A stretch of 64,000 nt of DNA from CAIMUS01 sp963708455 (GCA_963708455.1 CAVPSQ010000004.1:868001-932000), one strand, 5' to 3'; counted from the first letter of the stretch, positions 17,567-26,977 are shown. A program made the numbers and translations. The notes: generated by a model from the letters alone, not told the origin.

Positions 17567-18255
17567 ACTTCAGTATTATCGCCGACAATATCGGGCTCTA
17601 TTGGCAAGGTGTGCTGGTCACGGTGCAGTTAACCGTATTAGCGCTGGCAATCGGGCTGGGGTTGGCCATTCCGCTAGCGGTGCTGGCCAATGCTGGCAAC
17701 TGGCTGGTGCGCGCTCTGGTGTTCTGCTACAGCTATTTTTTCCGGGGCACGCCGCTGCTGGTACAGATCTACCTGATCTATTATGGCGCCGGTCAGTTTG
17801 AAGCCATCCGCAACAGCTTCCTCTGGCCAGTTCTGAGCCAGGCTCACTGGTGCGCGCTGCTGGCCTTTGCGCTGAACACGGGCGCTTACACCACCGAGAT
17901 GCTACGCGGTGCAATCAAGGCGACGGCGCGGGGAGAGATTGAAGCGGCGCGTTCAGTCGGGATGTCCACGCCCCTGCTGTACCGGCGGATCGTGTTGCCG
18001 AGCGCCTTTCGACGGGCGCTGCCGGCGTACGGCAACGAAATGATCTTCATGCTGCAAGGCACCTCACTCGCCAGCGTGATCACCCTGGTGGACATCACCG
18101 GTGCGGCGCGCATCATCAATTCCCGTTATTACAGTCCCTACGAGGCGTTCATCACAGCCGGTCTGCTGTACATGGCGCTCACTTTTCTGATCGTGCTGCT
18201 GGAGAAATGGATCGAACGTCACTGGCATGCGCATTTGCGGGCGCGGCAGGGGTGA
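17563..18255 (+). CDS. Polar amino acid ABC transporter permease (HisM/ArtM-like)
   Basis: A 230-residue partner permease. It has the YSYFFRGTPLLVQIYLIYYG segment, the EAA loop GEIEAARSVGMSTPLLYRRI, and a C-terminal LEKWIERHWHAHLR typical of HisM. The GTG start overlaps the preceding stop, so the two permeases are translated together as a heterodimer. It ends the four-gene importer operon. Confidence 0.93.
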   Translation: MNFSIIADNIGLYWQGVLVTVQLTVLALAIGLGLAIPLAVLANAGNWLVRALVFCYSYFFRGTPLLVQIYLIYYGAGQFEAIRNSFLWPVLSQAHWCALLAFALNTGAYTTEMLRGAIKATARGEIEAARSVGMSTPLLYRRIVLPSAFRRALPAYGNEMIFMLQGTSLASVITLVDITGAARIINSRYYSPYEAFITAGLLYMALTFLIVLLEKWIERHWHAHLRARQG

Positions 18256-18388
18256 AGGCCGCGGTGGAACAAGAGCTTGCGAGCGTGCGTCTAATGGGCC
18301 GGATTTGGGTTAATATGCGCAATCTATGCTTGCGCCGGCCGCTAGGTTGCCGCGGCTATTGGAAACCGTCTATTCGTCTGGAGGTAAA

Positions 18389-19378
18389 ATGCCCCGATTA
18401 AGCAAGTTCATAGCCCACCTTTTCCCGCTGCTGCTGGCTGGTTTGGCCACTATGACCGCGCGCGCCGAAACCTTTGTCCTGCCCCCGGCGGATGTGGACC
18501 TAGTGGGTAGCGTCAAGGTGGTCTATTCCCGCTTCGAAGACACTGTCCTGGACATCGCCCGGAACAACGGTTTAGGCTATGACCAGCTCATCAATTCCAA
18601 TCCTGGCATCGGCCCCAGGTTTCCAGGGGAAGGCACGCCTATCGTACTGCCCACTCGTTATGTTCTGCCGAACACCCCGCGTGAAGGCCTAACTTTAAAT
18701 GTGTCGGAACTACGCATTTATTATTATCCCAAGGTGGAACCGGGACAGAAGCCGGTGGTTATCGTCTACCCGGTCAGCGTCGGGCGCATGGATTGGAGAA
18801 CCCCAATGGGTAAAACCTCGGTGGTAAGGAAAGTGAAAGATCCATCCTGGTATCCGACGGCCTCTATCAAAGCGGAGCATGCCAGGGACGGCGACCCACT
18901 GCCGGATGTAATTCCCGGCGGCAGCCCTGAAAATCCGCTGGGTGGTTATGCGCTGTATCTAGGCATCCCCGGCTATCTGATTCACGGTACCGACGAGCGA
19001 AAATCCTTCGGCATCGGCATGCGGGTGACGCATGGCTGCGTGCGGATGTACCCGGAAAATATCGAGCAGTTATATAACATTGTACCGGTAGGCACGCCGG
19101 TGTATCTGATCGATCAGCCGGTCAAAGCGGGTTGGCTTGGAAATACGCTCTATCTGGAGGTGCATACTATTCTGGGGGAAGAGGATGAACCGGTTAGAAA
19201 GGTCAGCGTGCAGGAAGCGCTTAAGATCATCAACGCCAAAATCAAGCCAGGAACGCCGGTCGATATGGAGGCGGTGGAACTGGTGGTGGAGCAGGGCAGC
19301 GGCATTCCCGTCCCGGTTGCTCAGAATGTCGAGCCCACAGGGGTGCAATCGGCAGCTATGCCGATCTTATCCAATTGA
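18389..19378 (+). CDS. Periplasmic L,D-transpeptidase of the ErfK/YbiS type
   Basis: A 329-residue secreted enzyme: signal peptide (MPRLSKFIAHLFPLLLAGLA to about residue 28), a LysM-like peptidoglycan-binding segment (about 45-95), then the YkuD catalytic domain with YLIHGTDE and THGCVRMYPENI (Cys about 217). The E. coli relatives ErfK, YbiS and YcfS attach the Lpp lipoprotein to peptidoglycan. The start at 18389 follows TGGAGGTAAA. The convergent neighbour is an Lpp-like gene sharing the same terminator, which supports that role here. Confidence 0.92.
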   Translation: MPRLSKFIAHLFPLLLAGLATMTARAETFVLPPADVDLVGSVKVVYSRFEDTVLDIARNNGLGYDQLINSNPGIGPRFPGEGTPIVLPTRYVLPNTPREGLTLNVSELRIYYYPKVEPGQKPVVIVYPVSVGRMDWRTPMGKTSVVRKVKDPSWYPTASIKAEHARDGDPLPDVIPGGSPENPLGGYALYLGIPGYLIHGTDERKSFGIGMRVTHGCVRMYPENIEQLYNIVPVGTPVYLIDQPVKAGWLGNTLYLEVHTILGEEDEPVRKVSVQEALKIINAKIKPGTPVDMEAVELVVEQGSGIPVPVAQNVEPTGVQSAAMPILSN

Positions 19379-19395
19379 GCGGCTGACTGCCGACC

Positions 19396-19437
19396 AAAAA
19401 AAACCCCGTGGCTGCGGGCACAGCCACGGGGTTTTTT
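19396..19437. terminator. Bidirectional rho-independent terminator between ldt and lpp-like genes
   Basis: A strong inverted repeat: ACCCCGTGGCTG and CAGCCACGGGGT around a six-base loop. It is flanked by an A-run on the left and a T-run on the right, so it can end both convergent transcripts. Confidence 0.92.
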
Positions 19438-19446
19438 ACAGCATGC

Positions 19447-19683
19447 TTATTTGTACATGCTTTTCTTGCTAACGCCACTGGACTCCAGTCGGCTGATACG
19501 GGCGCTGTTATCCGAGCAGCACTGCTGCGCGCTGTCGGCGGCAGCTTTAGCGTCATTCGCAGTAGCCTGAGCGGACACGGCGATCTGCCGCACTTTCTCC
19601 AGCTCACTGTTGCTAGCGCAACCGACGGCCATAGCCGCCACTAACGCCACTGCGGAAACTTTACTCAGGGTTTTCAAGCTCAT
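19447..19683 (-). CDS. Lpp-like outer-membrane (murein) lipoprotein
   Basis: A 78-residue lipoprotein with a signal peptide and lipobox VGC (lipidated Cys at about 22). An alpha-helical Ala-rich region follows with Lpp/OprI-style heptads. The C-terminus SKKSMYK ends in a Lys suitable for covalent attachment to peptidoglycan. GGAGTG precedes the ATG. Two adjacent Cys (QQCCSD) in the helix are unusual for Lpp. It likely tethers the outer membrane to the cell wall, and the convergent L,D-transpeptidase is the likely attaching enzyme. Confidence 0.88.
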   Translation of the reverse strand: MSLKTLSKVSAVALVAAMAVGCASNSELEKVRQIAVSAQATANDAKAAADSAQQCCSDNSARISRLESSGVSKKSMYK

Positions 19684-19825
19684 AGTTACACTCCTTTATT
19701 TATTAAGGATCAGAAGGTTAGAAAAAAAGGGTATGACCTTAACAACTTAATCACGGGTTAGGACTTTCACCCATCGGTGAGATACTGCCTTAAACAGGCA
19801 AATTTGTAAACTGTTTTTTGCTTTC

Positions 19826-20440
19826 CTAGTGTATCTCCACGGTGGTTCCTACGTGCACCCAGCGGGACAGTCGGTCAATTTGCTCGTTGTTCAGGGCAAC
19901 GCAGCCGCTGGTCCAGTTCTGAGTGGCGTGGATAAACGGGTCTCCCTGGCCGACGCCGTGAATCCCGATACTGCCGCCCATCGGGGTGTCCTGCGGCGGC
20001 GTAGCCCCGCTGGCCAGCGCGTAGCGGATGCTGTCATAGTCCGGTTTGCTGATGAGCCCGGCGCTGTAAGCCCGTTCGACGTAATCCTGATTCGGGTAAT
20101 CCAGCCCAAAGAAGGTCTTGAAGCGGCTGTGCCAGTTGACCCAGCCTATCCGGAAGGTGCCTGTCGGGGTAATGTTGTCGCCGCGTCGATACTTACGGCC
20201 GGCACCGGCGTTGCCGATGGCTATGTTGTAGAACACCTCTATCGGCTGGTCACCACGCATGACCGACAGCCTATCCCGCCGGGTGTCCACCAGTACCCAG
20301 GGATCGGACCGATAGTATCTGCTAGTCGTTGGCGATTGTTGGACGGCCGGACGCTCGACCGGCGGGGGAGTGGAGCAGGCTGCCAGCAGGTAGGCCAAGC
20401 TGAGCAGGAATCGCTGTGAGATAATGCTAGATTGACGCAT
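19826..20440 (-). CDS. L,D-transpeptidase family lipoprotein (YafK-like)
   Basis: A 204-residue protein with a lipoprotein signal (SLAYLLAACS, Cys about 22) and a YkuD-like domain. The His region reads GIHGVGQG and the nucleophile region NWTSGCVALNN (Cys about 180), with SGC replacing the usual HGC. This pattern is shared with the YafK/DpaA group, some of which cleave Lpp from peptidoglycan rather than attaching it. Position next to the Lpp-like gene would suit such a role. Activity is an inference. Confidence 0.87.
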   Translation of the reverse strand: MRQSSIISQRFLLSLAYLLAACSTPPPVERPAVQQSPTTSRYYRSDPWVLVDTRRDRLSVMRGDQPIEVFYNIAIGNAGAGRKYRRGDNITPTGTFRIGWVNWHSRFKTFFGLDYPNQDYVERAYSAGLISKPDYDSIRYALASGATPPQDTPMGGSIGIHGVGQGDPFIHATQNWTSGCVALNNEQIDRLSRWVHVGTTVEIH

Positions 20441-20478
20441 GGTTGCAGCACAAGATTGGAGCCGATGTCGAAAATGCT

Positions 20479-20820
20479 TCAGGAAGCGACGGCGCGCTCC
20501 TTAAGCAGCCGTTCCGCATGCTTCTTGCTGAGTGCCAGGAAGCGCGGCGTAGGACCGATATCCTCGTAGATTGGATCGCCCAGTTCATCCTCGGCGATGA
20601 CCTTGGCGCCCTGTCCGTAGGGGAAAGACGCCTCGACCAGATCCAAAGCCACTGCCAGCAGTTCGGTGATGATATCGGTCTCGTTCTTGAGGGGATACAT
20701 CTCGGCCAACGCGGCGATGCGAGCGGCATCGTGCAGGGTCAGACGCACACGGTATTCGTGCGGCGCCATCGCTACGCCGACGGATTTTTCCCAGGTTTGC
20801 AGCAGTTCTTTGATATCCAT
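20479..20820 (-). CDS. Conserved hypothetical protein (113 aa)
   Basis: A compact acidic protein beginning MDIKELLQTWEK, with a helix-rich centre (ARIAALAEMYPLKNETDIITELL) and a conserved-looking GDPIYEDIGPTPRFLALSKKH. Similar proteins occur in Pseudomonas and relatives, where some are labelled as a pilus tip component; I know of no experimental support for that name and do not adopt it. The NETDIITELL segment could belong to a ribbon-helix-helix-like fold. It lies between the lipoprotein and OsmC genes on the same strand. Confidence 0.8.
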   Translation of the reverse strand: MDIKELLQTWEKSVGVAMAPHEYRVRLTLHDAARIAALAEMYPLKNETDIITELLAVALDLVEASFPYGQGAKVIAEDELGDPIYEDIGPTPRFLALSKKHAERLLKERAVAS

Positions 20821-20860
20821 GAGATGCTATTTTAGCTCGAAACAACGGGAAAGGATGCAA

Positions 20861-21310
20861 TCAGCGCGGTTCGATAACGACTTCGGCGCACAGCGAGTTG
20901 GAGACGAAGCAGTTTTCCTTCGCTTTGCTGTACAGCTCCACCAAGGCGGCGGGGTCCGGCTGCCGGTCGCCGCTGAAGACGACTTTGGGGCGTAAAATAA
21001 GCCGGCTGATCATGGTCTTACCCTTGGCGTTCTTGCCCAGCTCGCATCCGGCCTGATCCTCGTAACTGTTCACCACCCAGTGTTTGAGGGCGGCGATCGA
21101 CAAGAAGGTCAGCATGAAACAACTGGACAGTGCAGCGACCAGTCCTTCTTCGGGGTTCGCCAGGGCGGGATTGCCGGAAAAGGCAGGCGCTGAAGACCCT
21201 TGCAGGATCTGTCCTCCGGAGAAGCACCAGTCGTGGGTGCGGTCGAAGGTCTTGTAGTCGAAGTCAGGCGTGGCGCGGCGCCATTGAATGGTGACTTGAT
21301 TTTCAGGCAT
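20861..21310 (-). CDS. OsmC-family peroxiredoxin-like protein
   Basis: A 149-residue OsmC/YhfA-superfamily protein. The two conserved Cys are in ALSSCFMLTFL and KENCFVSNSL, in the spacing of OsmC organic hydroperoxide reductases. An upstream extension to 21340 is less likely; the ATG at 21310 follows GGAGAAT. It probably detoxifies organic peroxides in the cytoplasm. Confidence 0.9.
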   Translation of the reverse strand: MPENQVTIQWRRATPDFDYKTFDRTHDWCFSGGQILQGSSAPAFSGNPALANPEEGLVAALSSCFMLTFLSIAALKHWVVNSYEDQAGCELGKNAKGKTMISRLILRPKVVFSGDRQPDPAALVELYSKAKENCFVSNSLCAEVVIEPR

Positions 21311-21401
21311 GGTGCATTCTCCAGTGATGTCGCCAAACAAGCTTTATCCTATCACGTCTGGGCGCGGGAAGCGCCTGCTGCCGCCGCCGCCGGATGGAGG
21401 T

Positions 21402-22211
21402 TCAAGGCAGTACGTCGACTTTCAGCAGAATGCGCTGTCCCTGCTTGGCGCGCGTGCGGTCGTAGTAAGTCAAACCACCGCTCTGACTCTGCAGAGTCTG
21501 GTTGACGCCGCCTATTTCCAGCCACTCGCCGACGCGGCCAGAAACCGTCGTAGCCAGATGTTGCGATTCGACGACCTCACCAGGTTGCCCGCTTTGTCGC
21601 TGGCGGTGCGGGGCAATGTCCAGCGTAACCCGGTCGCCGCTCAGCCGGGGGCGCACCGCGAAGCCGGTGGTCACCGGCTGATAATAAGTCGTGGTATGTT
21701 CCTGCGCGAACAGGCCGTTCCGGGTGACATAACGTTGCGTGCGGGGGACCTCGGTGCCAACCTGAATATAGGCTTCGCCACCATCCAGCACCTGCACCTG
21801 CTGGATGGTGTTATCCTGACGGCGGGCCGTGTTCTGGCCGCCGCTGATAATGACGTTGGCCTTACTACCCGTACTTATGGAACCGGACGCTCCGACGGCG
21901 GTGCGGGCAGCCTCTTCCTGGCCGGTCTGGCGGACGCTGATCAGCAACTGGCGCGGCGCCGTATCCAGTTGCTGTACTACCGGGCGGATTTGGGCCAACT
22001 GGTCGGGAGTGGCGCGCACGATTAACTGGTTGCCAAGACCCGTGATGGCGCCCTGACTGCCCAGCATAGGACGCAGCAAGGGGATAAGGTCTTCAGCGCT
22101 GCGATAGCGCAGATCGATAACTTCCAGACGCTCCTGTTGAGCTTGGGCAGGAGCCAGGAGCAGCAATAAGAAAATGCCTGCAAGCAGCCGATACGAGCGT
22201 GACCTTCTCAT
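21402..22211 (-). CDS. Secretin N-domain (NolW-like) protein, orphan
   Basis: About 269 residues with a signal peptide (MRRSRSYRLLAGIFLLLLLAP). A secretin short domain follows, RYRSAEDLIPLLRPML...IVRATPDQLAQI, as in the N-domains of type II/III secretins. A later portion resembles the start of a secretin beta-domain (VQVLDGGEAYIQVGTEVPRTQ, VRPRLSGDRVTLDIAP). The full secretin barrel (600+ residues) is absent and no secretion or pilus genes are nearby. The start at 22211 is preferred over one seven codons upstream. Function is unknown; a periplasmic accessory is plausible. Confidence 0.82.
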   Translation of the reverse strand: MRRSRSYRLLAGIFLLLLLAPAQAQQERLEVIDLRYRSAEDLIPLLRPMLGSQGAITGLGNQLIVRATPDQLAQIRPVVQQLDTAPRQLLISVRQTGQEEAARTAVGASGSISTGSKANVIISGGQNTARRQDNTIQQVQVLDGGEAYIQVGTEVPRTQRYVTRNGLFAQEHTTTYYQPVTTGFAVRPRLSGDRVTLDIAPHRQRQSGQPGEVVESQHLATTVSGRVGEWLEIGGVNQTLQSQSGGLTYYDRTRAKQGQRILLKVDVLP

Positions 22212-22615
22212 GACAAATCCCCCAGTCTGCATTCCGCATACCCATCACGATAGCTTGATAATCAGGACGGGTGAAGCACTAGTCCGACGCTCAGAAATCG
22301 GGACCAGCCGTGTTCCGACGCAAATTTTCTGCCGAAATCGGCCCCAACATGACCGGCCAGAGCGCCGGCCACTGTCCCGACAGGTTCAGAAAAGATTACT
22401 GAATACATACAGTTATACTCTAGCTTTGCGGCCAGCATGAGCCGGCGAAGCGGCCTTCAAGACAGGCTCCAGCCGGGCGACGGTTTTGCTAAACTCTCGT
22501 GGTCAGGCCCGTCGAATTCAATAGCGAAGACGGCGATAGGGAGAAATTTTTTGCAACAGAACGGCCTGCTAGTCTCAGATAATCAGCACGGCTGGTTCGA
22601 CATTCTAATTGATTT
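22212..22615. other. Divergent intergenic region upstream of dnaE
   Basis: 404 bp without a supported gene. A TATACT hexamer at 22414-22419 could serve as a -10, but no -35 is evident at proper spacing. An imperfect palindrome nearby (22399-22412) is discussed among the rejected items. Confidence 0.4.
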
Positions 22616-25600
22616 ATGACTGCAACCTTTGTCCATCTGCGTCTGCACACGGAATACTCGCTGGTCGACGGCCTGATCCGTATCAAGCCGTTGGTGCAGC
22701 AGACTGTCGCCGCGCGCATGCCGGCCGTGGCGGTGACCGACATGAGCAATCTGTTCGCAGCCGTCAAGTTCTACAAAGCCGCCCACACCGCCGGCATCAA
22801 GCCGCTCATCGGGGTGGATCTGTGGGTGCAGCGGGGACGGTCGAACCCTGCCCGGCTGACGCTGCTGTGCCAGAACGCCACCGGCTATCGCCATCTGACC
22901 CGGCTGATCAGCCAGTGTTATCTGGAAGGTCAGCAGCATGGCGTGCCGGTGCTGGCGTATGACTGGCTGGCGAGCGCGACCGAAGGCTTGATCGCCCTTT
23001 CCGGCGGACGGGAGGGCGAATTAGGATTGGCGCTGCTGCATGGCAAAATCACTCAGGCCCGACGGCGGCTGGACGAGTGGCGCCGCCTGTTTCCGGACCG
23101 TTTCTATCTGGAAGCGCAGCGCACCGGCCGTCCCGACGAAGAGGACTATATCGACGCCGCCGTGGAACTGGCCGCCGCTACAGGTGCGCCGGTGGTCGCC
23201 ACCAACGACGTGCGCTTTCTCAGGCGCGAAGACTTCGCCGCTCACGAAGCTCGGGTCTGCATTCAGGAAGGCTATACGCTGGCTGACCCGCGCCGGCCAC
23301 GCCCTTACAGCGAGCAGCAGTATCTGCGCACGCCAGAGGAAATGGCAGATCTGTTCGCCGATCTGCCGGAGGCGCTGGAAAACAGTGTGGAAATCGCCCG
23401 GCGCTGCAATCTGCACATCGAACTGGGCAAAGCCAGTCTGCCGGATTTTCCGCTGCCGGTCGGTGTGACTGCCGAGGGCTATTTCTCGGAGCAGGCGCGG
23501 ATGGGTCTGAACAAACGGCTGCGGCGGCTGTTCCCGGCGGACACGCCGGACTGGGCTGCGCGCCGACAGCCTTACGACCAGCGGTTGGAGCAGGAACTGG
23601 CGGTCATCAATCAAATGGGCTTCGCCGGCTATTTTCTGATCGTGGCCGATTTCATCCAGTGGGCCCGCGCGCACGGCGTGCCGGTAGGACCGGGGCGCGG
23701 TTCCGGCGCCGGTTCGCTGGCGGCCTATGCACTCGGCATTACCGATCTGGACCCGCTGGCTTACGACCTGCTGTTCGAGCGTTTCCTCAACCCCGAACGG
23801 GTATCCATGCCGGACTTCGACGTGGACTTCTGCATGGAGGGCCGTGATCGGGTAATCGACTACGTCGCCGCACGCTACGGCCGCGATAAGGTCGCCCAGA
23901 TTGCCACCCATGGCAGCATGGCTGCCAAGGCGGTGATCCGTGACGTGGGGCGGGTGTTGGGCTATCCCTATCCCGTCGTGGATCGCATCGCCAAGCTGGT
24001 CCCTTTCGAGCTGGGAATCACCCTGGACAAAGCGCTGGCCCAGGACGAGGAATTCCGCAAAGCCTACGCGCAGGAGGAAGACGTCAGAAATCTGGTGGAT
24101 CTCGCCCACTCGCTGGAAGGGCTGGCCCGCAACGTCGGCCGGCATGCCGGCGGCGTGGTGATCGCGCCTTCGGTGCTGACTGATTTTTCCCCGCTGTACT
24201 GCGAAGACGGCTCCCAGGCGGCCGTCACCCAGTACGACAAGGACGATGTGGAAAGCGTGGGACTGGTCAAATTCGATTTTCTCGGTCTGCGCACGCTGAC
24301 CATCATCGACTGGGCCTTGCAGACCATCAACCGGCAGCGCACGGCGCGCGGCGAAGAGCCGCTGGATATCGCCGCTATTCCGCTGAACGATGTAGCCACA
24401 TTCGGTCTGCTCAAAGCCTGCCGGACCACCGCCGTGTTCCAGTTAGAATCGCGCGGCATGAAGGATCTGATCAAACGGCTGCAACCGGACCGCTTCGAGG
24501 ATATCATCGCCCTGGTCGCCCTGTTCCGGCCCGGCCCGCTGCAATCGGGCATGGTGGATGACTTTATCGACCGCAAGCATGGCCGCGCCCGAGTGGAGTA
24601 TCCCCATCCCGATCTGGAGCGGATATTGGAGCCTACTTACGGCGTGATTCTCTATCAGGAACAGGTGATGCAGATCGCTCAGGTGCTGGCCAGTTACACG
24701 CTGGGCAGGGCCGATCTGCTGCGCCGGGCGATGGGTAAGAAGGACGCAGCGAAAATGGCTCAACAGAGAGCCGTATTCACCGCCGGCGCCGCCGAGCGTG
24801 GAGTCGATCCTGGGTTAGCGAACTATATCTTTGACTTAATGGAAAAATTCGCCGGATACGGCTTCAATAAAAGCCATTCGGCTGCCTATGCCCTGATCTC
24901 CTATCAAACCGCCTGGCTGAAGGCGCATCACCCCGCTGCGTTCATGGCGGCGGTCCTGTCTTCGGACATGGACAAAACCGATAAAGTGGTGGTATTCATG
25001 GAGGAGGCCCGCAGTATGAGCCTGACCATGCTGCCGCCGCAGCTCAATCTGTCCGACTATCGCTTCACCGTCGATGACCAGGGCCGCATCGTTTACGGCC
25101 TGGGCGCGGTCAAGGGCATGGGTGAGGCCGCCGTCGAGCATATGCTGGACGAGCGGCGGCGCAATGGCGCCTTCCACGACCTGTTCGACTTATGTCGGCG
25201 GGTGGACCTGCGTAAGGTCAACCGGCGGGTGCTGGAGGCGCTGCTCCGCTGCGGGGCGCTGGATGGACTGGCCGCCAATCGCGCCACCCTGATGGCGCAA
25301 CTCCCCGAAGCCCTGCGGCTGGCCGAGCAGGATTCCCGCGCTGGCGACGCCGGGCAGGTGGATTTGTTCGGCTTGCCCACCCAAGTAAAACCGCTGACTG
25401 CGGCCAGCACGGTCGCCGACGCGCCGGAGTGGGACCGGCAGCAGTTGCTCGAAGGAGAAAAGGAGACGTTGGGGTTGTATCTGACCGGCCATCCCATCGA
25501 GCGGTTCGAGACGGAACTCGAGCATATCGTCACCCACCGGCTGGCCGATTTACCGGGCGAAGAGCACAACGGCGCTGCGTCGGCCCGCCGCTTCGGCAGG

Positions 25601-26119
25601 AATGACGCCAGGCGGGTGGTGATCGCCGGGTTGGTGGTCAGCATTCGCACGCGCACCGCCAATCGCGGCGGACGGATGGCTTTCGTCACCCTGGACGACC
25701 GCAGCGCTCGGGTCGAAATCCGGGTCTTTCCGGAAGCCTACGAGCAGTACCGCCAACTACTGGTCGACGACGCCATACTGGTGGTGCAAGGCAGTCTGGT
25801 CTGGGATGAATTCGCCGACAGCCTGCGCGTCAACGTCGAACGGGTGCTGGACATGGATGCCGCCCGCGACGAGTATGCTCGCCGGTTGGTGCTCGCTGTG
25901 GAGGCCGGCCGGTGCGGCAACGGCCTGCTGGAGCATCTGGCGACGGCGCTGAGTCCCTGGCGGCAGGGCAAATGTCCGGTCTGGGTGGATTACACCGGCG
26001 CCGGCGTTAGTGCCGCGATCGTACTGGGCGAAAACTGGCGGGTGAAACCCAGTGAGGCCTTGCTGCGGGAACTGCGTGGCTTGGTCGGAGAAGAAAAGGT
26101 CAGGGTGGTGTATTCCTGA
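22616..26119 (+). CDS. dnaE: DNA polymerase III alpha subunit
   Basis: A 1,167-residue replicative polymerase of the DnaE1 type. An N-terminal PHP domain (about 1-280) starts FVHLRLHTEYSLVDG. Polymerase motifs include GPGRGSGAGSLAAYALGI and the catalytic MPDFDVDFC (about 399-406). A helix-hairpin-helix region, the beta-clamp-binding motif QVDLFG (about 916) and a C-terminal OB-fold (about 1000-1080) follow. It is the chromosomal replicase core subunit. The ATG at 22616 gives the standard N-terminus. The gene is intact over 3.5 kb. Confidence 0.98.
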   Translation: MTATFVHLRLHTEYSLVDGLIRIKPLVQQTVAARMPAVAVTDMSNLFAAVKFYKAAHTAGIKPLIGVDLWVQRGRSNPARLTLLCQNATGYRHLTRLISQCYLEGQQHGVPVLAYDWLASATEGLIALSGGREGELGLALLHGKITQARRRLDEWRRLFPDRFYLEAQRTGRPDEEDYIDAAVELAAATGAPVVATNDVRFLRREDFAAHEARVCIQEGYTLADPRRPRPYSEQQYLRTPEEMADLFADLPEALENSVEIARRCNLHIELGKASLPDFPLPVGVTAEGYFSEQARMGLNKRLRRLFPADTPDWAARRQPYDQRLEQELAVINQMGFAGYFLIVADFIQWARAHGVPVGPGRGSGAGSLAAYALGITDLDPLAYDLLFERFLNPERVSMPDFDVDFCMEGRDRVIDYVAARYGRDKVAQIATHGSMAAKAVIRDVGRVLGYPYPVVDRIAKLVPFELGITLDKALAQDEEFRKAYAQEEDVRNLVDLAHSLEGLARNVGRHAGGVVIAPSVLTDFSPLYCEDGSQAAVTQYDKDDVESVGLVKFDFLGLRTLTIIDWALQTINRQRTARGEEPLDIAAIPLNDVATFGLLKACRTTAVFQLESRGMKDLIKRLQPDRFEDIIALVALFRPGPLQSGMVDDFIDRKHGRARVEYPHPDLERILEPTYGVILYQEQVMQIAQVLASYTLGRADLLRRAMGKKDAAKMAQQRAVFTAGAAERGVDPGLANYIFDLMEKFAGYGFNKSHSAAYALISYQTAWLKAHHPAAFMAAVLSSDMDKTDKVVVFMEEARSMSLTMLPPQLNLSDYRFTVDDQGRIVYGLGAVKGMGEAAVEHMLDERRRNGAFHDLFDLCRRVDLRKVNRRVLEALLRCGALDGLAANRATLMAQLPEALRLAEQDSRAGDAGQVDLFGLPTQVKPLTAASTVADAPEWDRQQLLEGEKETLGLYLTGHPIERFETELEHIVTHRLADLPGEEHNGAASARRFGRNDARRVVIAGLVVSIRTRTANRGGRMAFVTLDDRSARVEIRVFPEAYEQYRQLLVDDAILVVQGSLVWDEFADSLRVNVERVLDMDAARDEYARRLVLAVEAGRCGNGLLEHLATALSPWRQGKCPVWVDYTGAGVSAAIVLGENWRVKPSEALLRELRGLVGEEKVRVVYS

Positions 26120-26197
26120 AGGTCTGCCTGCCAAATTACGCTGAATTTTCTTTGGTGGCTACGTGCTGAATGCTAATGCTTGACCTCGGAGAGATTC

Positions 26198-26977
26198 TTA
26201 TGGATTAGGTCCATCCGGCAGCGAATGACCTTCGCGGGAGAGATAAACTACTGTACTTATCTTGCCGTCCTGCTCGTCGTTATTCTCGATATAGGCTTCA
26301 GTTTCCCAGGGCAGAGCATTGGGAAATTCTGCAATGAACTGATCTTTAGCCTCTTCGCTGTCATGGATGACGCGGATGCGACAGAGGGTAGTACGGCATT
26401 CCACAGTCTGCAAACTGGAGCCCTGCGCGGAATCAGTAGCAAAGAAGTCTCTGATCTGGTCTTCGGCGACGCCACTGCAGGTTGTATCGATAGCCTGCAC
26501 AGCCATTTGAGAATCCAGTGGCGATATGGACGCTATTTCAGGCTGGTCCACCCTCTCTGACAAAATCTGCTTTTGCCGCGCGATTTGCTCTTGCAACTCT
26601 GAAAAATTGCCGGGTACCGCGGTTTTAGCATCTTTATTGGGATAAAGTCGAGTGGCATTCAGAGAATTTTGTATATTGTCAAGGGTGGCTTCAAGCTTTG
26701 CTATATTTTGTACAATTTGCTGTTGCGTTTGAACGAGCGCGCGCTGCTGAGTCTGGGTGGCGTCGATCTGGCTGAAAAGCGCAGCCAGACGTTCTTCTAG
26801 AACCGCAACTCTGTGATTGGGCTGAGCGGAGACCTCCGGTTTTTCCAAGGCAGGCGTTATCGCTACAGGATTTACCGGGGCTTGTAGATGGTTTACTAAT
26901 AACCAGCCTAACCCCAGGAAAGAGAAAGCTGCTATAATGGTCAAAATTATCCGATAATTATAAAGATACTTAGCCAT
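26198..26977 (-). CDS. Single-pass membrane protein with coiled coil, unknown function
   Basis: A 259-residue protein: an N-terminal membrane helix (IILTIIAAFSFLGLGWLLV, about 10-28), a coiled-coil stretch (about 58-150, rich in Gln and Leu), and a small C-terminal globular domain (about 160-240). The globular domain has three cysteines (TTCSGV, VECRTTLCRIRV), a pattern seen in secreted disulfide-bonded domains. It is convergent to dnaE. It lies in an AT-richer patch with the next gene. No family is recognised. Confidence 0.7.
   Translation of the reverse strand: MAKYLYNYRIILTIIAAFSFLGLGWLLVNHLQAPVNPVAITPALEKPEVSAQPNHRVAVLEERLAALFSQIDATQTQQRALVQTQQQIVQNIAKLEATLDNIQNSLNATRLYPNKDAKTAVPGNFSELQEQIARQKQILSERVDQPEIASISPLDSQMAVQAIDTTCSGVAEDQIRDFFATDSAQGSSLQTVECRTTLCRIRVIHDSEEAKDQFIAEFPNALPWETEAYIENNDEQDGKISTVVYLSREGHSLPDGPNP

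Noticed and set aside
22399..22412. CTG-N8-CAG palindrome upstream of dnaE resembling a LexA box.
   Set aside because: The spacing is two bases too short for the gammaproteobacterial CTGT-N8-ACAG box, and DnaE1 is not normally SOS-controlled.
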